DNA of 64,000 bases from positions 151,001 to 215,000 of the forward strand of contig NZ_CP132910.1 of the NCBI RefSeq assembly GCF_030846775.1, read 5' to 3'. The translations under genes were made by a program, and so were the position numbers. The notes under the pieces are model-generated. The model saw only the letters and a program-made list of their open reading frames with translations, was not told the origin of the DNA and made no database searches. The DNA is from Geothrix sp. 21YS21S-2. Its GTDB lineage: Bacteria; Acidobacteriota; Holophagae; Holophagales; Holophagaceae. Below are positions 33,961 through 43,277 of this stretch, one piece after another (position 1 is the stretch's first letter; each line of letters starts with the position of its first letter).

Positions 33961-36900
33961 CTAGTGGACGGTTCGCCAGACCCGGGCCTTGGGATACCGG
34001 TCGGTGCTCTTTCCGGTGATGGTCTTGGTGGCCAGGGTGGTTGCGCTGGCACCCGCCCCGGGGTTGTTGACGGCGGTGGTGCCGATCTGGATCACGCCGC
34101 GGGTCCCCAGGGCCGAGAAGTCGGACGCGATGCCGATGGGCTCCCAGACCACGCCGCTGGTGCAGTTCTGGTTGGTGCGGGAGTCGGCCACGATGGGATT
34201 GAGCAGGTCGCACATGATGCTGGTCTGGGTCTTGCCCGAACCGCCCGTGCAGGGATCGGCGGCCGTGGGGACGAAAACCGAGTAGTAGAGGCTGCCTGAG
34301 ACCACGGCGGGGTTGTTGATGCCTTTGGGAATCAAGCCTGGGGGCGTCAGGATGTCGGGGAAATTTGCGAAAAACCCGAATTTGGTGTCCGCCGAGTTGT
34401 TGGGACCCAGGAAATACGTGCTGCTGTAGGGGGTGATCAGGGCATTGTTGGCCTGGTAGGAGGTGTGGCCCGGATAGACGTCCAGGACTGCAGTGGACGC
34501 GGGCGAAATGAGGATCGGGTTGACCACGGTGCCCCAGGCGAGGCTGTCCTGCCGGTCGAAGACCACCGAGATCCGGTGATGGTTGGGCTTCGTGGCGGGG
34601 TTCGCCGTCGATCCGGTGGTCGCCGTTGTGGTGTAGTTGTAGTCGAGGGGGTTGTTCCGGTCGCCGCTTTCGATGGCGATTCCCACCACGGCGGGGATCG
34701 GACTGGTGGAGGACTTGGGGTGGCCCGGGAACGAGCCGACCCGGAAGGGCGCGGGAAGGGTCGTATAGAGCGCTTCACTGTAGAATTTCTGGCTGTCGGT
34801 GTAGCCGTACTGGGTGATCAGGCTGCCGCTGATGTCCTTGGCGACCAGACGGATCCCGGGGTCGGAGGTGGCGGCCCCATCAAAGGTCCAGGCGGAGAGG
34901 TCCGAACTGTCCATGCGGTACTGGTATGTGGGATTGGGCGAGCCGTTCGCCGGAAGCGTGGATGCGGTATCCGTCTTCTGGCAGCCCCACGACCACAGTC
35001 CGCCCCAGTAGTCCAGGAAGTAGGCGCGTTGGGCCATTCCTGAATTGAGAATGAACTCGAAGGGCACGACGCCGCGGGCGATCGGGCCTGGGCGCAGGAT
35101 GCCGCTTTGGCCGTCCGAGGCAGTCCTGCCGCTGAGGTCGACGGCGGCGAGGATCAGGCCGGAATAGGCATCCAGGACAAGGACGGATCGCCCCATGGGC
35201 GTGGGGTTGCCGGATGCGTCCGGGAAATTGGCTTCCACCTCGGGGAGACTGAAGCCGCCGCCGAGGAAGACGGCGTCCCGCACCACGGGGAGGCCCGTGG
35301 AATCCGTCAGGGTTATGCGGCCGATGCCCGGAGTGCAGGTGGAGAAACCCATCTTCCTTATGACTTTCTGAACCGTGTCGATGGAGGGTGCCCCGGGCCG
35401 GGCGAGAATCCGGGCCTGGAGGGCCGGGTTGCCCGTACCGTCCTTCACATCGACCTCATCCGGCACGATGGACCACCTCAGGGTCGGGGTGTAGGGGTTG
35501 TGGATATCCAGGGCGTAATAGCTGCGTCCGCCCTTTCCCAGACCGATGATGACCATGGCGCGTTCGGGACCCGGGGCGGAGGTCACTTCGACCACCCCGT
35601 TCGCGGCGCCGCCGGTGGCTGGAGGAAGGTCGAGGTGGTAGATGGCGGGAGCGCCGTCGACCAGGAAGCGGTGCGGGTTGCTGCTGACCGTCAACTGGTC
35701 CAGATAGCCCAGGAAATCCGTGGGCATGAAGGCCCAGAGCTCGTCGACATCGCCCTTGACGATCTTGGGGGTGGACGTGTCGCCCGTGACGGCGTTCTCC
35801 TGCTTGGTGACTTCCCCGAAGGCGTGGAGCCAGCCCTGGTTGGTGCCCACCAGGATGAGGCGGAAGCGGTTGCCGCCGACGGCCGCGAGGTTGGAGGTCA
35901 GGCCCGAGGAAACATCGCCGAAATTGTATTCCAGGACCGCGGGCGAGGAGTTGATGATGTCGCCCATGATGTTGGGGCGATTGGCCGTGGCTCGTGAAGA
36001 GGAGTCCAGGAGGGTGGTGTCGCCGCCCATGACCCACTGGGTCACCAGCTTCTGGGCCGTGCTGCCCACCCCGTAGGAGGCCAGGCTAGGACTGTCGGCG
36101 GCCCGGCTTATGAAATTCTGAAGGCCTGTGGTCGGGGCCGTGAAGGCGGTGCCGGTATCCGAGAAGGCCGTGAGGCCGGGTTCGGGGGTCGTGGCGTTGC
36201 CGGGAATGCGGGTGTAGAGGTGGCGGTCCTTCCACAGGCGGTTGTTGGCCAGGGCCACGCCCGCCGACCACTGGGCGGTGGAGGAGTCCACGGCCGTGGT
36301 GACCGTGCCGCTCTTGTTCAGGATCTGCAGGTTGTCATTGACCAGCCTGGTTCCGAACATCAGGAGATCCCCGGTCCAGATCGCGCCGCCGTTGAGGGGC
36401 GGCTGGAACTTGCCGATGAACATCTCCCCGCCCAGGGCCGCACCGATGTAAGGGGTGCTGGGACTTGACGAGGTGTTGATGTTCGAGGCGCCGATGGCGG
36501 AAAGGATCGCGTAGTCCAGGCTCGTGCTCAGTTTGTCCGGGTTGGTGGCATCGAAGTAGTAGATGGACCCTGACACGCGGCCACCGTTGCCGGAATTGGC
36601 GGTGGGATCCCACTTGAAGGGGGACAAGGTGCTGGTGTCGGCCCAGGTCGACAGGGTCGGGTCGCCCACGGCCGCGGCGATGAACAGGCTGCGCTTGGGG
36701 CCGCCTGCCGCCAGGGTGCCGCCAAGGCTGACTCCCACGGTCATGGTCGTCACCAGGTGGGGCTTGGTGAACAGCGTGGCATTGCGCTTGTAGAGGGAAA
36801 GGGGAAGCAGGCTGGAAGGGGAAACCGAACCGGAGGGCGTGGACCCCGGGTCGATGGGCGGAAGGTAGTCCGTTCCGGTCACGCCCAGGGACGTGTCGCC

Positions 36901-39021
36901 CAGGTGGGCCGCGATCCCGGCGAAGGTGAACAGGTTCCACCATGATCCATTGCGGTTTACATTGGCCGGGCTCCCAATGACCGAGTGATTGCCGATGAGG
37001 GCGTCGATCTTGAAGGTGGAGCCGGAGGCGATGTAGTAGGGGCAGTCCGCGTTGTCGTTCAGGTTGTTGGTGGCGTTGTTGTCGAGGCCGTCCGTGAACA
37101 GGATGAGGAAGTGGTTCATGCACTGGGAGGGGGCGTCGCTGCCGGTCTCAACGGCATTGAAGACGCTCCTGGGATCCGTGAACTGGGCGAGGCCGCGGGC
37201 CATGGCGTAGGTCAAGGGGGTATTGTTCCCCGCGAAGAGGCTGGCGATGCGCCCCATGCCCGTCACCGAGTTGCCCGAAGTCGAAGTGATCCCCTGGCTG
37301 CTGGTGTTGTTGAGGACGGTCCACGCGGAATCCTTACCCGTCTGGTACGTCGTGACGGCGCCCGCGGTCACGTTGAAGGTGGTCGAGGAGTTGTTGTTGA
37401 TTGTAGTCGCGTTGCCACTTGCGGCTTCCGTGCCGGCATCGAGGAAACGGAAGGCCCAGAGCACGTCCGCCTGGTGATTGATCCAGGTGGTTATGGCCGC
37501 ACGCTTGACTGCTTGAACGCGGGTCAGGGCAGGGACGATATTGACCGAGGCATCCGAGGATGTTTCGGTTCCGCTATAGGTGCCATCGATATTGTAGTTG
37601 GGGACCTTGATGGAACTGCCGGTGGCGGCGTTCCCGTAGCCCTGGCCCCAACTCACCGCGCCCTGGACGGGCGACAAGGTGGCGTCGGCCGCGTCAAATA
37701 CGATGTAATTCTTCGCGAGGTTCGCATAGGTTCCATCCTGGTATTTGCCGGTGAACAGCCAAACCACGTAGTCGGGACGGTACGTCACGGTCAGGACCTG
37801 GGTGCCGGTCTGGGTGCCGCTGGTGCCGACGTTGGTGGAGTTGCTTGCGGAGCTGAAGACCCGGGTGCCGTTGGCGATGGACCAGTTCTTGTCCAGCTCG
37901 ATGGCGGCTCCGCTGCCGTAGTTCGTGACGTTTCCATTGGGGGCCGTCTTGACCTGGAGGTCGAGTTTTGTCACTGAGCTTAGGGGATTCCCCGTGGAAC
38001 CGGCGTTGGTGATCTTCCATGCGATGGGTACGTCAATGGTTCTCAGGACCGAAGAATCCACCGTGGTCGAGAAGCGCACGTGGCTGGCCGCACGGACCCA
38101 ATTCCGCACATCGCCGGCGCCCTGGCCCGAATTGGCGCCGTACTGGGTCGAATCGGTGGTGGCCGCGGCGTCGGAGGCCGTGACCTGGGTGCCGTCGGGC
38201 TTGACGAGGATGGTGCTGGTCAGGGAGGACTTGTTTCCCACGGCGACGGGGAGCGTGGCGGTGACGTAGGCTGGCGTTCCGGGCGTGGTGGAGCCGTCGT
38301 AGGCCGGCACCGTCCAGTTGCAGGACTGGTTTGAATTCCAGCTGTTGACGGCGGTGTCGACGGTGGCCGAAGTGGAGGCGGTGGAGGTCGAACCCCCGGT
38401 GACCGTCCAGGTCAGGCCCCCGTTCAGGGTGGCCGCAGTGGAGGCGGAGGCGTAGGTTCCCAGGGTGATCGCGGTCCCGGAGGAGTTCGTCGCCCTCATT
38501 GCAAGATTGGCGTTGAAAGTGTAGGTCGCATTGCCTGAGATCGTGCCGCCGACGGCGGTCCCGGTCACCGTGGTATAGAGGTACCTGACGGTTCTGGTTC
38601 CCTTTTGCTGCGACTGGGCCCCGCTGGAGACGGGCGCGTTGACGGTTCCGCCCACGGTCAACGTCCAGCTCACGTAAGCGTTCGTGTTCTGGATGGACCT
38701 GGCCGTGATGGTGTAGGTATTGTTGGCAGGGACCCCCGCAACCGCGGGCGTGAGAACGAACCGCATGCTCACGCCACTGGTGTCGTTGGTGTCGCTGTTC
38801 ACGAACAGCGGGTGGAACATCAAGGCTTCCATTGATCCCGAAAAGTCGAAGATGGTGAGGACCTCGGGCTTCACCCGCGTGTTGGTGGACTGCTGGTAGA
38901 GGTTGAGGAAATCCGTCTTGCTGGTCTGGAGCTTGGGGCTCAACTGCGCGCCCAGGGGCTGGCAGAGCAGCGCGAGACCCAGCATGAGGACCGTGATCGG
39001 AGCCAGGAACCGGTTGGACAT
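33961..39021 (-). CDS. pilY1: PilY1-like type IV pilus tip adhesin with split vWA domain
   Basis: 1686 residues, longer than typical PilY1 (about 1150). Signal peptide (about 1-25). A vWA MIDAS motif DFSGS lies at residues 59-63, but the second vWA element (LILFTDGLDNN) appears only near residue 643, so about 550 residues of Thr/Ser-rich Ig-like sequence are inserted. The C-terminal part is the PilY1 beta-propeller (FRLILVGTNQGWLHAFG, DELWAFMPTDFLGYL, KGGRSYYALDI). PilY1 sits at the pilus tip, promotes extension and adhesion, and depends on minor pilins. Last gene of the minus-strand minor-pilin operon. Confidence 0.9.
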   Translation of the reverse strand: MSNRFLAPITVLMLGLALLCQPLGAQLSPKLQTSKTDFLNLYQQSTNTRVKPEVLTIFDFSGSMEALMFHPLFVNSDTNDTSGVSMRFVLTPAVAGVPANNTYTITARSIQNTNAYVSWTLTVGGTVNAPVSSGAQSQQKGTRTVRYLYTTVTGTAVGGTISGNATYTFNANLAMRATNSSGTAITLGTYASASTAATLNGGLTWTVTGGSTSTASTSATVDTAVNSWNSNQSCNWTVPAYDGSTTPGTPAYVTATLPVAVGNKSSLTSTILVKPDGTQVTASDAAATTDSTQYGANSGQGAGDVRNWVRAASHVRFSTTVDSSVLRTIDVPIAWKITNAGSTGNPLSSVTKLDLQVKTAPNGNVTNYGSGAAIELDKNWSIANGTRVFSSASNSTNVGTSGTQTGTQVLTVTYRPDYVVWLFTGKYQDGTYANLAKNYIVFDAADATLSPVQGAVSWGQGYGNAATGSSIKVPNYNIDGTYSGTETSSDASVNIVPALTRVQAVKRAAITTWINHQADVLWAFRFLDAGTEAASGNATTINNNSSTTFNVTAGAVTTYQTGKDSAWTVLNNTSSQGITSTSGNSVTGMGRIASLFAGNNTPLTYAMARGLAQFTDPRSVFNAVETGSDAPSQCMNHFLILFTDGLDNNATNNLNDNADCPYYIASGSTFKIDALIGNHSVIGSPANVNRNGSWWNLFTFAGIAAHLGDTSLGVTGTDYLPPIDPGSTPSGSVSPSSLLPLSLYKRNATLFTKPHLVTTMTVGVSLGGTLAAGGPKRSLFIAAAVGDPTLSTWADTSTLSPFKWDPTANSGNGGRVSGSIYYFDATNPDKLSTSLDYAILSAIGASNINTSSSPSTPYIGAALGGEMFIGKFQPPLNGGAIWTGDLLMFGTRLVNDNLQILNKSGTVTTAVDSSTAQWSAGVALANNRLWKDRHLYTRIPGNATTPEPGLTAFSDTGTAFTAPTTGLQNFISRAADSPSLASYGVGSTAQKLVTQWVMGGDTTLLDSSSRATANRPNIMGDIINSSPAVLEYNFGDVSSGLTSNLAAVGGNRFRLILVGTNQGWLHAFGEVTKQENAVTGDTSTPKIVKGDVDELWAFMPTDFLGYLDQLTVSSNPHRFLVDGAPAIYHLDLPPATGGAANGVVEVTSAPGPERAMVIIGLGKGGRSYYALDIHNPYTPTLRWSIVPDEVDVKDGTGNPALQARILARPGAPSIDTVQKVIRKMGFSTCTPGIGRITLTDSTGLPVVRDAVFLGGGFSLPEVEANFPDASGNPTPMGRSVLVLDAYSGLILAAVDLSGRTASDGQSGILRPGPIARGVVPFEFILNSGMAQRAYFLDYWGGLWSWGCQKTDTASTLPANGSPNPTYQYRMDSSDLSAWTFDGAATSDPGIRLVAKDISGSLITQYGYTDSQKFYSEALYTTLPAPFRVGSFPGHPKSSTSPIPAVVGIAIESGDRNNPLDYNYTTTATTGSTANPATKPNHHRISVVFDRQDSLAWGTVVNPILISPASTAVLDVYPGHTSYQANNALITPYSSTYFLGPNNSADTKFGFFANFPDILTPPGLIPKGINNPAVVSGSLYYSVFVPTAADPCTGGSGKTQTSIMCDLLNPIVADSRTNQNCTSGVVWEPIGIASDFSALGTRGVIQIGTTAVNNPGAGASATTLATKTITGKSTDRYPKARVWRTVH

Positions 39022-39030
39022 GGTGTTCTC

Positions 39031-39663
39031 CTACTGCACTGGGGTTGAGATCCAGAGTTCCTTGGCATGCACGAACGACACCGCCCCGACGCCAACCCGG
39101 GCGTCGCTGCGAACCGCCCAGAGGTCGGGAGCCTGCTTGGATTCGTTGCCGGTCGCCGGCGCGAAGGCACCGCTTCCGAGGCCCTGGCTCATGTTTGTGA
39201 CGAGCATCTTGCCCATGGAGGTCAGGCCGATGGCGTAGCCCTGCGTGACCGTCGTTCCGCCGGACGTGGTGATGGGGTCGAGGGTGACGGCCTGGGTGGC
39301 GGATTGGGGATTGTAAATGGAGGGCGCCGTCAGATCCGTGGACATCACGTTCCAGGAGCGCCCGGAAAGGGAAGGGGTCGCGAGCAGGGTGGCCTTGAGA
39401 TCCTTGAGCTTGGCCGAGGGCCCGGCGGCGTAGGGGGCGTTCTCCAGGGTCATCCAGTAGATCGACCATTCGACGCCCGAATCGGCCACGTTCCGCGCCA
39501 GTGCCCCCTGGCGCGTGGTTCCGGAGATGACGACTTCCCGGAACGAATTCCGCGACATCCCCACGGCGGTCAGGGTGATGAATACCAGCAGCATCAGGGC
39601 CACCAGGATGGTGATGCCACCGGTCTCCCGGTTGCTGCTGGGGCGTTCGCAGTCATTGCGCAT
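39031..39663 (-). CDS. PilX-like minor pilin
   Basis: 210 residues. After a short leader ending RETGG, a hydrophobic N-terminal helix (ITILVALMLLVFITLTAVGM) lacks the usual Glu at position 5, as in PilX-type minor pilins. The pattern ARNVADSGVEWSIYWM resembles the AxxxAEAGL element common in PilX proteins. It helps prime pilus assembly with PilY1. Position between pilW-like and pilY1-like genes supports the call. Confidence 0.78.
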   Translation of the reverse strand: MRNDCERPSSNRETGGITILVALMLLVFITLTAVGMSRNSFREVVISGTTRQGALARNVADSGVEWSIYWMTLENAPYAAGPSAKLKDLKATLLATPSLSGRSWNVMSTDLTAPSIYNPQSATQAVTLDPITTSGGTTVTQGYAIGLTSMGKMLVTNMSQGLGSGAFAPATGNESKQAPDLWAVRSDARVGVGAVSFVHAKELWISTPVQ

Positions 39664-39675
39664 GGCGAGCTCCGC

Positions 39676-40851
39676 TTAGTTGATGGAAAGGCCGAAGTGG
39701 CGGGGGACCATGACGATGCTCTGCAACTGCTCCTTGTAGGAGAGCGTGTTGTTGCCGGGGGAATACTCCGCCCGCTGCACGGCGGTCCGGGTCGTGACGT
39801 CCACCCTCACCAGCACCGGAGTCGATCTGAACCAGTTGAGGTTGGTACCCAGGGAGGTGTACCCCGTGCGGCCGGAGGTACTTAGTTGCGTGTCCAGGCC
39901 GGTCTTGATGGCCGCCCAACTGGTGTAGCCGGGTCCGCCTACCCAGTTCCGTCCCGAATCGGCGCTCAGGTAGACCCGGAATCCAGCGATGTTCTCCGTG
40001 ACGACCTGCTGGGGGATGTTGGGGTCGGGCGTGAAACCCGAGGTGGAGTAGGTCCCCTGGTCGCGCACGAGGCACAGGGTCGAGGCCGCTGAACTGGCCG
40101 GATCGAGGCTGAGGGCCTGGAGGGAATACCTCACCATCTGGGCGGGCCGGACGAAGACCACACCGCACCCGGGGGTCGTTCCGCTCGCGGTGATATGCTG
40201 GAACCGGGGAGCTTCGCCAGAAAGCCCGGAGCCCGTAATGGATGCCATGGGATCGGCCCCCAGCACCACCGTCACGGAGCTTCCGGACGATGTGACGGAG
40301 TTGACATATCCGGCATCAAAGGAGTCCTTGAACAGGATCACCTGGCCCGGCTTGACGAGGTTGGCGTAGGACAGGTCCTTGCAGTCGATCGAATAGGTGA
40401 AATCGGTCGCGGTCGCAGCCTGGCCCGCCAGGGCCAAGGCCCCGGCGACCCGGGCGCTGGTGCTCGTCAGGGACCCTTCGAAGGGAAGGGGTTCGTCCAT
40501 GTAGAAATAGAGTTCGTCCGCGCCCTGCGTGACGCCGGGGATCGGTGTTCCGGCCTGGGCCTGGGGATCCGGCATGACCCGGAAGCCTTCGTTGGCCGTG
40601 GAAAATGCCGGGGCCGACGCCAGGTCCACGAGATACATCCCGGCATTGTTCAAGTCGTCATAAACCATGTCGAGGGACATCCGGTTGCGCCGGGCGCTGG
40701 AAAGCTTCTCACCGGCCGTGGCGAAGGTCGTCAGGGTGGATTTGAAAACGGCTGACATGCCAGCCATGAGGATGAGGGTGAAAACGAGCGCCACGAGCAT
40801 CTCCACCAGCGAGAAGCCTCGCGAGGCCTTCCTGGAAAGCCGCTTAGCCAT
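39676..40851 (-). CDS. PilW-like minor pilin
   Basis: 391 residues with a prepilin cleavage site RG|FSLVEM (Gly12/Phe13; Glu at mature position 5) and a hydrophobic helix. The remaining sequence is a large beta-rich domain with Ser/Thr/Gly stretches. Size and place (after pilV-like, before pilX-like) match PilW. It overlaps the pilV-like gene by 8 nt. Confidence 0.82.
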   Translation of the reverse strand: MAKRLSRKASRGFSLVEMLVALVFTLILMAGMSAVFKSTLTTFATAGEKLSSARRNRMSLDMVYDDLNNAGMYLVDLASAPAFSTANEGFRVMPDPQAQAGTPIPGVTQGADELYFYMDEPLPFEGSLTSTSARVAGALALAGQAATATDFTYSIDCKDLSYANLVKPGQVILFKDSFDAGYVNSVTSSGSSVTVVLGADPMASITGSGLSGEAPRFQHITASGTTPGCGVVFVRPAQMVRYSLQALSLDPASSAASTLCLVRDQGTYSTSGFTPDPNIPQQVVTENIAGFRVYLSADSGRNWVGGPGYTSWAAIKTGLDTQLSTSGRTGYTSLGTNLNWFRSTPVLVRVDVTTRTAVQRAEYSPGNNTLSYKEQLQSIVMVPRHFGLSIN

Positions 40852-41410
40852 GGATGATTCTCCGGGCGATGTTCACGGTGCGCAGAACGGCCGTGCCGGT
40901 CTTGTTGACGTCATCGGCGAACTCAACCGTGACGCTGTAATCGGAGGTTTGGCCGATGCCCCCCGCGTTGTTGACGTTGTTCGCCTCCGTGAAGGTGGCG
41001 ATGTACCTCACCGTTGACGACAGCTCCGGCTTGGACCCGACAGGGGCCGTGGAGACCGGGGTAATCTTGACCAGGTTGGTCGAAGCGTCCAGGACCTCCC
41101 CGAAGCCCTGATAGCGGGTGCCCTGCCCGATGTATTGAAGGTCCGACAAGGTCTCCGGGATCTGCAGGGGGGTGTTGGTGATGGACAGCCAGCTCAGGCG
41201 GCCCTCCGCTTCAACCTGGTCCATGATCCTGTCCGCGATCTTCACGGCGTTGGCCATGCTCTGGCTTCCGCGGCCGGCCTTCAGGGACATGGTCTGGAGC
41301 ATCGAAAGGCCCAGGATGCCGATGGCCAGAATGAACGCGGCCATGAGCATCTCCACCATGCTGAATCCTGCCTGGCTCCTGCGCCGGGTTTCGGTTGGAT
41401 GGCTGGTCAT
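40844..41410 (-). CDS. PilV-like minor pilin
   Basis: 188 residues from ATG 41410, chosen because it overlaps the upstream stop codon (TGATG) and has a GGAGG site. Prepilin site QAG|FSMVEM (Gly15/Phe16, Glu at mature +5), then a hydrophobic helix ILAIGILGLSMLQTM typical of PilV. The rest is a small globular domain. Confidence 0.82.
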   Translation of the reverse strand: MTSHPTETRRRSQAGFSMVEMLMAAFILAIGILGLSMLQTMSLKAGRGSQSMANAVKIADRIMDQVEAEGRLSWLSITNTPLQIPETLSDLQYIGQGTRYQGFGEVLDASTNLVKITPVSTAPVGSKPELSSTVRYIATFTEANNVNNAGGIGQTSDYSVTVEFADDVNKTGTAVLRTVNIARRIIHG

Positions 41411-42129
41411 CAGAGCTTCCTCCACTGGCCGGATCTCCCACTAAGGACCCCCGGGTTGTAGAACTTGTAGATCGTCGCCCCATTGTTGAGGCCCACCAGG
41501 AGGCCCATGGGGCCACCGGAAACGGGCACGCCGTTGCGAAGGGAAACCACCTCGATCCAGAAGGTGGAGGTGAACCGCTTGCTGAATCCACTGATGCGGA
41601 TGGCGTTGACGTTGCTGCCTCCCTGGAACAGGTTGTCGGCGGGGAGGGCCAGGATGCCATTGAAGCCGGAAGTGGTCAGGTTGAAGGGACGGACCGTGGT
41701 GATGTCCTGGGAGCCCGTCGCGGCCGTTGCCCACCATGACGCGTTGGCATTGGTGACGATCCCAGCGCCTTGATGCACTGCCTGGAGTCCGGTGGCCGTG
41801 GTCGCCACCCGGAACGACTCAGAGGAGGTCCCGCCGTTGGCGAGGACCGTGGCGGTACCCAGGTTGGCATTTCCGAAGGCCAGGAGAAGGGGGTTGGTGG
41901 CCGCCCAGTCGCCCCGGGTCGCCAGCAGCACGTCATTGCCGCTTGCCACCGAGGTTTTGTGGGCGTTGGCCAAGGTGCCCTCCAGGTCGTCGAGGAGGGA
42001 CCGCACCGCAGTGCCTGGGCGGTCTCCGAGCATGGTCGCGCCGGCAATGGCAAGGATGCCGACGATGGCCAGGACCACGATCATTTCGACCAGGCTATAG
42101 CCGTCGTAGTTTCGGGAGGGAGGGGCCAT
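41410..42129 (-). CDS. FimT/GspH-like minor pseudopilin
   Basis: 239 residues from ATG 42129 (AAAGGA site 7 nt upstream); an alternative ATG at 42150 has no ribosome site. Prepilin motif DG|YSLVEM with Glu at mature position 5 and helix IVVLAIVGILAIAGATML. The C-terminal globular domain has the Gly/Trp-rich pattern of FimT/GspH proteins. First gene of the operon fimT-pilV-pilW-pilX-pilY1. Confidence 0.8.
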   Translation of the reverse strand: MAPPSRNYDGYSLVEMIVVLAIVGILAIAGATMLGDRPGTAVRSLLDDLEGTLANAHKTSVASGNDVLLATRGDWAATNPLLLAFGNANLGTATVLANGGTSSESFRVATTATGLQAVHQGAGIVTNANASWWATAATGSQDITTVRPFNLTTSGFNGILALPADNLFQGGSNVNAIRISGFSKRFTSTFWIEVVSLRNGVPVSGGPMGLLVGLNNGATIYKFYNPGVLSGRSGQWRKL

Positions 42130-42406
42130 GGAGCATCCTTTGAGCTTCATAAAAGAATGAATTACGGGGAAAAGCGTTCAAAAAATTTTTAACATCCCTT
42201 TTTACAATATTTATATTTTGTCAAAATCCTCCTGGCGATAGGAGAGGAGGGGTATGACTATTTTTTATACATCGCCAATGACGGGATTTGTCACTCAGGG
42301 AATCTCCCTTTTCCGCGTTGCGGGAGGCCTGGGTGGATTATCTTTATGGTTGATCCCTTATCATTGGGGGCGACGGTCCCGCAGACTGCACTCAAGGAGC
42401 CCAGGC
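42130..42406. promoter_or_regulatory. AT-rich divergent regulatory region between minor-pilin operon and major pilin
   Basis: About 280 bp between divergent pilus genes. The part at 42170-42225 is strikingly AT-rich. A minus-strand TTGACA (42219-42224) could be the -35 box for the minor-pilin operon, but no matching -10 at proper spacing was found. An AAGGAG site precedes the pilin ATG at 42407. No sigma54-type GG-N10-GC element and no c-di-GMP riboswitch consensus was recognised. Confidence 0.45.
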
Positions 42407-42835
42407 ATGAACCGTACTCGAGCGTCAGCAGGCTTCTCCCTGATCGAGCTGCTCCTGGTCCTGGCCATCATCGGGATCATTTCGGCCATCGCCATCCCCT
42501 CCTTCCTCGGCCAGCGGCGGAGGGCCCGCATGATCGGCGACGCCAAGGCCAACGCAGCCGTCCTGCGCATGGCCTTGGAGACCCGAAAGGCCGACGCGGG
42601 GATCTACGGCCCCGCCAACGCCACGTATGACTGGACGGCCTCCACCGCCCCCGCCGCCTCCGTGAATCCGGCCCCGGCCTTTGCTGTCAACAAGGCGACC
42701 ACCATGATGAACTACACCGTCACCGTGGGCTCCCTGGGCATCACCTACCGGCTGGACGTCAAGGACACCACCCTGGGCGGAATCACGGTCTACACCACCA
42801 ACCAGAACGGCTCCTCCGTGTACGAACTCCACTAG
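42407..42835 (+). CDS. pilA: Major type IV pilin (PilA-like)
   Basis: 142 residues from ATG 42407 with an AAGGAG ribosome site. Short leader MNRTRASAG, cleavage before FSLIE, Glu at mature position 5, and an N-terminal helix LIELLLVLAIIGIISAIAIPSFL nearly ideal for class IVa pilins. The C-terminal domain is about 100 residues with no cysteine pair. It is the likely structural subunit of pili built with the divergent minor-pilin operon. Confidence 0.88.
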   Translation: MNRTRASAGFSLIELLLVLAIIGIISAIAIPSFLGQRRRARMIGDAKANAAVLRMALETRKADAGIYGPANATYDWTASTAPAASVNPAPAFAVNKATTMMNYTVTVGSLGITYRLDVKDTTLGGITVYTTNQNGSSVYELH

Positions 42836-42983
42836 ACCGTTCGCTGGAACCTAAGGGAACATCCGCCCCCGCCCACCGCGGAATGGGTCGGGCTGGCGCA
42901 GGCCGAGGTTCCGCGCGTGCATCACCTGCGCAATCCGGGCCCGGCGGTGGTTCCGGGCCCATGCTGTCCACCGGAGGTGGGCG

Positions 42984-43277
42984 ATGGGCGGGCGCGGCGG
43001 GTTCTCCTTGATCGAGGTGCTCACGGTCATGGCGGTGGCCGGCCTGGCCCTGGGGGGAATCGTCCGGCTGGTGGAAGGAACCGCCCGGGCCGGCGCAGGC
43101 GTGGAGTATCGCCTGAAGGCCCGCTGGGAAGCCATCGGTGCCTTGGAACGGGGGACGGTCCGGGCCTCCCGGGAGCCCATCCGCGTGCAGGTGGCCGCGG
43201 AAGGGGGGCGGCGGGAGGCCAGGGCGTCCTGGCCCGAGGGCGCCCTCCGGCTGGAGGTATGGGTGGGTTATGAATGA
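42984..43277 (+). CDS. Small prepilin-like protein (GspI/PilV-like)
   Basis: 97 residues with prepilin motif GG|FSLIEVL (Glu at mature +5) and one hydrophobic helix, followed by a short Arg-rich domain. Too small for a full PilV. It overlaps the next gene by 8 nt and starts a compact trio of pseudopilin-like genes that is distinct in sequence from the minus-strand minor pilins. About 150 bp separate it from the pilin gene. Confidence 0.7.
   Translation: MGGRGGFSLIEVLTVMAVAGLALGGIVRLVEGTARAGAGVEYRLKARWEAIGALERGTVRASREPIRVQVAAEGGRREARASWPEGALRLEVWVGYE

Noticed and set aside
42255..42406. Possible c-di-GMP riboswitch before the pilin gene
   Set aside because: Such switches occur before pilin genes in other metal reducers, but the conserved core bases were not found here.
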